From Anoplopoma fimbria (taxonomy: Eukaryota; Chordata; Actinopteri; Perciformes; Anoplopomatidae), in the NCBI RefSeq assembly GCF_027596085.1, contig NC_072460.1:11947326-12011325 (forward strand): a DNA stretch of 64,000 nt, written 5' to 3'. Positions 53,430 to 64,000 of this stretch are shown piece by piece (the first letter of the stretch is position 1; every line of letters begins with the position of its first letter). The notes beneath the pieces were generated by a model that made no database searches, was not told the DNA's origin, and was given only the letters and a program-made list of their open reading frames with translations. Both the position numbers and the translations under genes were made by a program.

Positions 53430-54750
53430 TTGACGACTTAACTGACTGACAAAGGGCAATCCCAACATAACATTTACAACAGAAGATTTAAGTTGCTTTT
53501 TGTTTCACTCACATTAGGAGCTTAACCTCTTACATTATATTCTGCCATTTCAGATTATGGAATTTTCCTATGATGGATGTTATTTCGTCCTGATTTAGTA
53601 TATTTGTGTAAGCAAAAATCCTTCGCCCTCTGTTTGATAGAAGCAAATAATAAGGGTATATGAATTGATAATTACTATTATAATATCAATAAAAGTAAAA
53701 AAGTATGTTATAATAATAATAATTATTACTATGGCTGTTGTTTTTATTATTAGTGGTATTATTGTCACTATTTTAACATTGTGGTATTTCTAGATTTGAA
53801 ATAAAGAATTTTAATACTTTTTCCATCACTGTGCTTTAATAAAGTTTTCAGTATTTTATGGTCATGGAATAAACCACATGACCACAAAAACATATTTTAT
53901 GTAACCACATGCAGCTCAAGGTTATGAATAATGGATTTTTTATTTGGATTTAAAAACAAAATGTTACATCAACCATGTAAATATGACATGAAATTAATTT
54001 TCCAATCAAAGTCAGAGAACAGTATATGTTCTAGGTGCAATTTGTTCACATATCATTGCATTTCACTGTGTCTTTGTTTTGCGTCTTACTCTTATCAGAT
54101 ATCCTTCCCTAACCTCAGCTCACACCTTTGAATACCTGTGGAAAGTTTCCGTATCAATCTTAAACAAGAACTCTGGGCATCAAATCCCCTGATAAAGTTG
54201 CCAACATATTAGGTGTGCTCTGTATCTGTTATTAAACACTTATCTTGCCCTTACAGTAAATTCAAATCATATGTTAGATAACAAAAGTCAATCCTCACAT
54301 TGACACGTTTCCTTTAAATAATCATTTTGCTGAACTGTATTATACTGTATTGGACTTTGTGAGTTCAGTAAAATAAATGAACAATGCTGAGCTAAACATT
54401 AGCAGTGTTATATTACTCTTGCATGAAGGATTTATTTCAGTAAAGTAGTAGAAAAAGTAAAATAAAGCTTTAAAAGCATAGTTTTCAAAAGAACAGTGTC
54501 TCTTAGCTGTGATTATTGTAACAAATCCTTTTCAAACTAATACAAAGACTTTATAAAGGATACTTGGTTTCACAGTAAATTGTTGTTACAAAGTATTTTA
54601 GAATTCAAGCCAAAGTTTTTATTGTTAATTTGTTTAACTGTATATTTGCTCCCAGATATGAGTCACCACATCGCATATTTCTTATCTCCAGCTGATAAAT
54701 GATATCAAGTTATTTTGAAGGGCACTTTGGAGACACCACCTTGATTTGTT
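53430..54750. other. Intergenic between prok1 and pepsinogen
   Basis: AT-rich, with short TAA/AAT runs near 53715. No gene recognised. Confidence 0.5.
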
Positions 54751-54751
54751 G

Positions 54752-54759
54752 TATTTAAG
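54752..54759 (+). promoter_or_regulatory. TATA-like box of the pepsinogen gene
   Basis: TATTTAAG lies 57 bases before the start codon and is followed by a short leader (GGGCTGGACTC...). Its position suits a TATA-driven, tissue-restricted digestive enzyme gene. Confidence 0.5.
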
Positions 54760-54815
54760 GGCTGGACTCAGCGACTGGAACTACATTCTTCTGAGTTCAA
54801 CACTGAAGTAACACA

Positions 54816-57582
<2,767 letters not shown>

Positions 57583-57700
57583 TCAAATGAGACACCTGAT
57601 GGATATCTATGAATGTATATTCACAGTGTAGGGGCTTGTCTGATTAAAAACAATTGTGCAATTGGAGATTGTGGAATTATGTTTGAACAGATGCCTTTGT

Positions 57701-57706
57701 ATTAAA
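57701..57706 (+). terminator. Pepsinogen polyadenylation signal (variant)
   Basis: ATTAAA about 120 bases after the stop codon, in a short 3' UTR. Confidence 0.5.
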
Positions 57707-57709
57707 TCA

Positions 57710-58590
57710 ATTATAACAAGTAAAATCATTCTGTGTGTTTTTGGTGTATGTGTCAGTCTGACTGTGATGACTACAACGAAGACCACACATCAGTGGAGCA
57801 AAGACCTCTTTAGAAACATCTTTAGTCGCCTTATTTTTGTGTTACAGCGCTGCACTGAAATGTCACAGAAATAAGAATCTGTTCGGTCTATTCATTCATT
57901 CGCTCTTTAGAGAAACTTGACCTTTTATAGAGGATTCAAAAAGGATTGCCACCAGCTTTTTTGTGTCAAGGAAGAAGAGGCCAAGAATAGAATATTGAGC
58001 GGCTCTCAGAATAGCCAGAAGGCTAGGTTGTAATCGAGAAGAAACTGATAAGGACAAACACAGATTTAACAAAAGATAACCTGATGACATAATCTGACAA
58101 CTCTGCTGCTTTTTCAAGTTATGAACACTGTTGAAAGGACTCAAACACAACTGTTTTGTCTTAATTTCACCAGACTATGTTCATTTCTTTAATAGATCAT
58201 TTCATTTTTATGACTTCTCATTTTCACGTACAACATATGCTATATATACGGGGTAGTTCAGTGATTTAATATTGCACCTCCATTAAGTTGGGGGACTCAA
58301 TAAAGACAAGAGAATATTTCAAACCAAAGGAGCAGATCATGATGATTTTTAGTCCCTAATATGAGTCAAGCTACAAAAATGCTGGATGCTAAAGAACATT
58401 TCCCACAATGCAACCAAATGGATGTTTTTGTTGGATCCTTCCTTCCTGATAAATCCCTGTCAAACCCTATATCGTCTGAATACTACTAACCATAACTAGT
58501 AAACTGAAATTATTAAAATTTCAAACACAGCAGTGGAAAAAACTAATCCATCCCATTAAATTCAGAAATTAACTATATTCTCACAGGGGG
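57710..58590. other. Region between convergent genes
   Basis: Holds the 3' UTR of the minus-strand Ig receptor gene and intergenic sequence. No separate gene recognised. Confidence 0.5.
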
Positions 58591-58593
58591 TTT

Positions 58594-60074
58594 TCACTGG
58601 TGGATTGCCAGTGTGGAGTACTCCACCATCCCATCGGGCTCTGCGCTCCAGGTCGAGTCAGGGGATCTTGCTTGAGTTTTGTGCATCCTCAGGTTTGCAT
58701 ACATCTCTGTTGGTCTCTGGTGAGCTCTGAAGTCCACTGTTGTGTAGACTATGCCGCTCATTTCCTGGGGGAGACACAGGAGATTGTCTTGTGGAGGAAG
58801 TTTTGAAGCTGAACATGCAATCTGCTTTTGAAAACAAGTGACAATGAATCACAGAGGCTACATGTTCCTTATTTAGCACTTACCGGGGCCTCTTGTTTCA
58901 GTGACTCACATAGAGTTTCTGCATATTTGTCTGCAAGAAAAAACAAAATCACATTAGTTCTATTTAACCATTTGAAAAAATGGACAATTTCTTTTCAGAC
59001 ACTCAGATATTTGTGAGCATCAATTTAAGAAAACTGCTTACCTTGCTGTTTACGTTTTGCCTTGACTCTGCAGCAAACAACACCAATAACTGAAGTGATC
59101 AAAATCATTACTGCAATGGACAAAATGACAGCAAGTGGCAGGCCCAAACTCCAGGGAACTCTGGAGAAGAAAACGATAACATATATTTATAAACTTAGGT
59201 CAGACAGCACTGTTTGGCTGACGAGCAACAGAAAATGAGTGATGTGCAGAGAGTATACCTGGCACGGTCACTATGGTCCTGTGCCACAGCAGGCCCAGTG
59301 GAGTCTGGGAGTGCTGTGGAGGTGTTGGGGCTTTTGACAGTTGTTGTCGGTGAAGGCTGAGTTTGGCTGTGGCGACCTGAAACCTCTGCAAAATGCAAAA
59401 ATATCAAATAAACTTTCAGAGTTTATGGCTGGAATCAACCTTTGCAGTTGTTTCCCAACGTTACCAGGTAAAAACTGCCCTAAAATATTATTTTGCAAGT
59501 AAACATTTATCTTATGAAGCTGTATTAAAGCAATTTTTGCCAATGCATTATAGTAAAAGAGGCAATGGCATAATTCAAATTCATAACATCCCATTAATGA
59601 AGATTAAGACTGCTTACCGGACACCTCGACATAGTAATCACTGTAGATGTGGTTCTGAGTTCCCAGCACAATACATCTGTAATATCCTCCGTCCACAAAG
59701 CGCACATTTGATATTTTAAATTCTATCCAGCCGTCTTTCTCAGTTTTCGTAACTCTTCCTTTCAGTAATTCACAAGTGAATCCTGCACTGTCCAGCAGCT
59801 TGTAGCATCCTCCTGGATAGAGTTTACAGCAGGACTTGTTGTAACTATTGTAAAATGAAGGGAAGGAGAGTCTCAGCAGAATGTGTTCAAACTCCCCGAT
59901 TTTCTGCTGCCCTTTTAGATGAGGGATATCTGGAAAACAAACATTTCTCATTAATGTGTTATTACAGGCACTCGAGAACAGAAAATGTATACATTTGGAT
60001 TCTTTGAAAAACAACAACATAATCAACAAAACAAACATACCTAATAAAAGAAACAAGACAAAGGAAAACTTCAT
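58594..60074 (-). CDS. Single Ig-domain type I receptor with cytoplasmic ITIMs (unnamed)
   Basis: No named orthologue recognised. Exons: 60041-60074, 59618-59929, 59259-59385, 59042-59160, 58884-58930 and 58594-58764, all GT-AG with matching phases, giving 269 residues. A short hydrophobic leader (MKFSFVLFLLL) is followed by one V-type Ig domain (exon 2) with the F-strand motif DGGYYRC. The B-strand cysteine is replaced by Leu (ILLRLSF); extra cysteines lie in KSCCK, GGCY and GFTCE. Then come a Ser/Thr/Pro stalk, a membrane segment at about 162-186 (LPLAVILSIAVMILITSVIG), a basic anchor, and a tail with Tyr200 (KYAETL), Tyr220 (IVYTTV), Tyr235 (EMYANL) and Tyr262 (VEYSTL). Tyr220 and Tyr262 fit the strict ITIM pattern, which recruits SHP phosphatases. 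It resembles CD300/pIgR-like or other inhibitory leukocyte receptors of fish. The function is inferred. Confidence 0.82.
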
Positions 60075-60099
60075 CTTCTGTGTAATGCTCACTGAGGCT

Positions 60100-61325
60100 C
60101 AGCCACTTTTGGACACTTTCCACTCTTTTTAGGGTATCTGAGGCCCCTCCTTGCTGAAGAAAGGAGGAAGTTGTCAGTTCAGCAGCTGGAGGGCCGAGAC
60201 AGACGAGTCCACATCGAGTCTCTTGAGGATTTTAGTGGCACACTTCTTACACATTTAATTTGTCATATATTTTTAACTGTTTCCATAATGTAGATGTTCA
60301 GAGAGTGGACACAGGAACAGGAACACCTGTATAGCATGAAACCACTGTGTGATCACACGGTCAGAGGATGTTGACACTCATTTTTGAGGTTGCAGTTTGT
60401 TATGTGCTTGCATGGGATTACATTACATTGTTCATTTCCTTGTACTTTACTACTGCAAAATGTTGCCACATGCTAGAATTTCCATTAGCACATTATATTG
60501 CAACATAACACCACAAATTAGTCTCACAATGACTATAGAGTTGCATCAACTAATTTCTGGGTGTGTAAACAACAACTCTTATGTAATGGCTTTGCTTATA
60601 TTATGTCCAATGCATTATAATTATAGACATTTTAAAGCAGATATAGGTTCCTTTATGAACAATATCAATCTCATTCAAATCTAGACATTTATGGACACAT
60701 AACAGCGTATACACAAGTATACACAAAGTGATTTATTTGGTGTCAGCTTTCAGCTTATTAAACACTTCATATACACAAAATCAAAACACATCCTCCATTG
60801 CGGAATAGAAGACAAATGCAAAAGGTATGTACATAATAATATTTAGTAAACACAATGTTGTAGCATTCTAACAATTTACATTATTATTCCAGAGCAAAAA
60901 TAATCACTCCCTTTTCCTTTCACCCCATTCAAAAACTAAAATGTTCCTTTGGACGCTCAGTATATTTTCTTAAGCATGATATAAGCCGTTTCTTTTTCTT
61001 TGATAACATGTCTTGCAAATGGAGGCAGTTGAGGCACGTAAACAAGTATACTATTTTAATAATTACAGAACAGACCAACCTTGCTTAATTAACTCTTGAA
61101 TGCACAGCCCCTATGATTAAGTTAGAAGCAATGGGTGCAATAATTAGAATTTACAAAAAGTCATTGATCTTATTGAACAGTGCAATTGCCCTCCGAGCAG
61201 GCGACAGTGTTGAGGAGATGATGTTTCAGTTCACAGCCAGCTGAATGCATAAATAAGTTGAGGTCACTGTACTCAGCTCATAGTGGTTTCTAGTAAGTTG
61301 TATCCCAGCAGGTTTAAGAAGCCGT
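60100..61325 (-). other. znf335 3' UTR and intergenic sequence
   Basis: Contains a minus-strand AATAAA (TTTATT on the given strand at 60732-60737) that would give znf335 a 3' UTR of about 590 bases. The part from 60100 to 60700 is the upstream side of the Ig receptor gene. No other gene recognised. Confidence 0.5.
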
Positions 61326-63882
61326 CTATTCCTCTGTGAAGGTGATGACATCATAGTGGATGCCTTGCTGCTGCAGCTGCTCCAGCTGTTCAGGTGTAGC
61401 TTCAGTGTAGACTGTCTGGGTCTGAGCCATGGCTGCGTCTGCTACGGCTGAAGGAAACATTCATCCACTTAGTTTGATTTGTTGGCAATGTAGTTACTAT
61501 AGGTGTTCATCACAATGGTGATTTCATGCTTCATCTTATTATTAAGCTTATTATTATTCAGTCATTCATTTCAGTAAGGTCTGAAATTCAACTTGCAGAG
61601 ACATTAGTCTATTGCCTCCTTAATGGTGTGGTCAAGACCAACATCAGTTTTTTTTAAATTATTTTTTAACTTACTATATGGCGAGGAATCTCTGTCTGTG
61701 CGTGTGTCCTTCACATATCACAAGAAACGCTTATCGGATCTACTTAACACTTGAAATGTGTGGTAGGCTTTGGAAATGCTAGACGCTAAACACATGCATA
61801 ATCTTTAATAGATTTGATAAATAAACAATCCATCAGTGTAGTGGCGGACTGAATATAAAACAAGTGAAGTCCAATCTGTGTCCTAAGAGAGCCTACCTGT
61901 GACCGCAGTCTGGGCAGCGGCCTCCAGATCTTCAGGATTCACAATCTGTTGCTCCGAGCTCACAGGAAGATACTGGATCTGACCGTCATGGCTTACAGCA
62001 ATCTGAACACGCAGAGAACATGGAACAATGAGCTTTTGTCAAAACAAAACACTCATACTGTAGAGCATTTAGGTTATATGCCTCACTTTGTCAAGTTCAA
62101 TCTCTAACTGTAGAGTGATCAAAACCTCAGCCTCACCTGTTGCTCCTGCAGAAAGGTCCCGTCATGCTCATACTGGATGATCTGTCCGTCTGCCATCTGA
62201 GGAACAGAAGAGCAGTTACAACATGACATTTTCACCTGCAAACACTGCATGTATTCATCAGTTATGGCGACTTCTTATGAGGCAATACACTGACCTGTAT
62301 GTGGTTGCCATCAGCTACTACGACGTACTCCTGAGGGATCAAGTGCTGCACGCCATCCTGCGAGATGATATACTGAACCTGAAACACGACAAATGAGTTG
62401 AGATGGAAGCTTGAATATATAACAAGGGCTCTGATATAAATATATACAGTAGAATCTACAAAATGGCTCTTACCTCGGTCACCTGGTTCTCTCCTGTCAT
62501 CAGGTGCTGAACTGTCTGTCCATCTATGGTGGTTATCTGCTGGATGTATGTGCCCTCCTCCTGATTAATGCACACATTAATGTATTTAGTAACAAAACAA
62601 AATGCCGAAATTCTTTAAGCAAAAAGAACAAATGTAAAAGTATGTCCAGCATCGTGTGAAGGCTGGTACCTGGTCTGATAGTGCCTGTTCCTGAGCTACA
62701 ATGATGTGCTCCTGTCCTAGGGCCTGCAACCGCTCTGGGGTGATCACTGTCTGATGTGCCTGTAGGGCTGTTAGACACACACAAAAACACACACAGTAAG
62801 TTTGAGATGTTTGCCACTAAATGCGGTCTCTGCTTTTCACCTATAAACCAGTTTGAACCTTAATACCTGGTATCATTCATTTATTTTCATATTACTTGTT
62901 TTCCTTACATTGTAGTGTGGCCAGGGCCTCTTCGTCACTATTCACTATGATGGTTTGCTGAGATGTGGGGGTACGGCTCTTGCGAGCGGGATGATCCTGA
63001 TTGTGGAGTCGCTCCATATGAAACTTCAGATGGCCATTACGGTTAAACCTGAGATATTGGGCAAAAAAACACATTAACATCAGTCGCTGTCCATAACCAC
63101 TTGGCGGTCTAATGTATACAAATGGTGTGGCATAAGGGCTCCTAAAGTTAAGCAAATACAAGTTTTGTGTCGATTCCAGTTAGTTTCACACCCACCTTTG
63201 TCCACAAAGTTTGCAAGCGAACGGTTTCTCATTGGTGTGAGTCATCATGTGTCGCCGCAGGTCCTTCTTGTTCTTGGAGGCAAAGCTACAGCTTGGACAC
63301 TTGTGAGGGCGTAAGTAGGAATGCTGCTCCATGTGAGCCTAAAAAAAAAGATAAGAATCACCTTAAGATACAAATTACTTAAAAATTATTCATCGCTGCC
63401 CCTTTGGAAATATCTAGGGACAATTTATGGCCGGCTATGACTTCAGGTAGTGATTATTGTCTGCCTTGAGTGACCTACCTTGACCTCCTGCCAGGATGTG
63501 GAGGTGAAATCACAATCAGGACATTTGAAGGTGTTGGGGTCCAAGTGTGCCCTCTTGTGGTTCTCCATGTCAGAGCGTCCGTGGAAAGACTCCATGCATA
63601 TTCGGCAGGAAAACCTCTTGCTGCTCAGACCAGGAGAGCCCACAGCAGAGGGAGAGGCCGGAGCTTCGCTGCTCAGCTGACAGAAAACAAAGGACACAGT
63701 CAGAGAGGATGGGTACACGATGTAGTCAGATCTTTACATGCCAAAACAACTGATCTCTTTCAGTTACCTCCACCTGTTGCAGAACACCATCAGGCAGTGC
63801 CGACGTTAGGTAGTACTTGTCGCTTTTTATGCTCTCTGACCCAGAGCCTTCTGCAGCCTGAGAAGGGCTGCTCCCATTGTTA
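61326..63882 (-). CDS. znf335: Zinc finger protein 335 (NIF-1), C-terminal part; gene continues past the window end
   Basis: A nuclear C2H2 protein that associates with H3K4 methyltransferase complexes and nuclear-receptor coactivators. Ten exons are visible: 63768-63882, 63479-63676, 63196-63338, 62909-63048, 62670-62767, 62474-62560, 62295-62378, 62137-62196, 61897-62002 and 61326-61447, giving 383 residues in phase. Four C2H2 fingers lie in order: [26 protein letters not shown] and [10 protein letters not shown], the last preceded by a TNEKP linker. The rest is Gln/Val-rich with [39 protein letters not shown] and the end [12 protein letters not shown], which match the ZNF335 C-terminus. 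The human protein is over 1300 residues, so most of the gene lies beyond 64000. Confidence 0.93.
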
Positions 63883-64000
63883 CTGCAAAGACAAAAGTTT
63901 GATGACATTATAGATTGAGACGAGATCATGAGGGTCATCAATAATCCTACATTCAATCTCATTAGAAGTAGAGTAACCATGTGACTGTGCTTTCCAGTCA

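Noticed and set aside
63443..63913. Plus-strand frames of up to 147 codons
   Set aside because: Antisense to znf335 zinc-finger exons.

Overview
The window is vertebrate nuclear DNA, almost certainly from a teleost fish. The genes are split by GT-AG introns. The repeats are typical of fish: L2-type LINE tails, Tc1-type transposons, long (CA)n, (TA)n and (TCAC)n arrays. Every protein I recognise is a vertebrate orthologue. An intact gastric pepsinogen suggests a species with a stomach. There is no prokaryotic, viral or CRISPR content.

Layout. About 1-3.09 kb holds no recognisable gene. At 3.09-3.95 kb a cluster of small Tc1-type elements sits inside (TA)n arrays, just upstream of the single-exon gene rbm15 (+, 4.18-6.74 kb), which carries one apparent 1-base frameshift. 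slc16a4 (-, coding exons 15.05-27.84 kb) follows with eight coding exons; its introns hold L2 LINE pieces, microsatellites and a recent local duplication of an exon end with its splice donor. A truncated LINE with a nearly open reverse transcriptase (35.2-36.8 kb) separates it from lamtor5 (-, 37.29-39.63 kb, four coding exons, complete). At 40.9-48.6 kb lies a repeat-rich accessory stretch: a second L2 end, a candidate unknown small four-exon gene (42.5-43.5 kb), a 2-kb degenerate AT-rich repeat field, a Tc1 transposase remnant and a broken THAP-domain gene (-) with two CRE sites upstream. Then come prok1 (+, 50.87-52.72 kb), an orphan duplicate of pepsinogen exon 2 (53.28 kb), a complete pepsinogen gene (+, 54.82-57.58 kb), an unnamed Ig-domain receptor with cytoplasmic ITIMs (-, 58.59-60.07 kb), and the 3' half of znf335 (-, from 61.33 kb past the window end).

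The order rbm15 - slc16a4 - lamtor5 - prok1 - pepsin/chymosin-like gene matches, as I remember it, a human 1p13.3 neighbourhood, so this is an old vertebrate block. The ITIM receptor and znf335 (human chromosome 20) break that match. The genes do not form a pathway: they cover RNA methylation and splicing control (rbm15), solute transport (slc16a4), lysosomal mTORC1 signalling (lamtor5), a secreted peptide ligand (prok1), a digestive protease (pepsinogen), probable immune inhibition (Ig/ITIM receptor) and transcription control (znf335).
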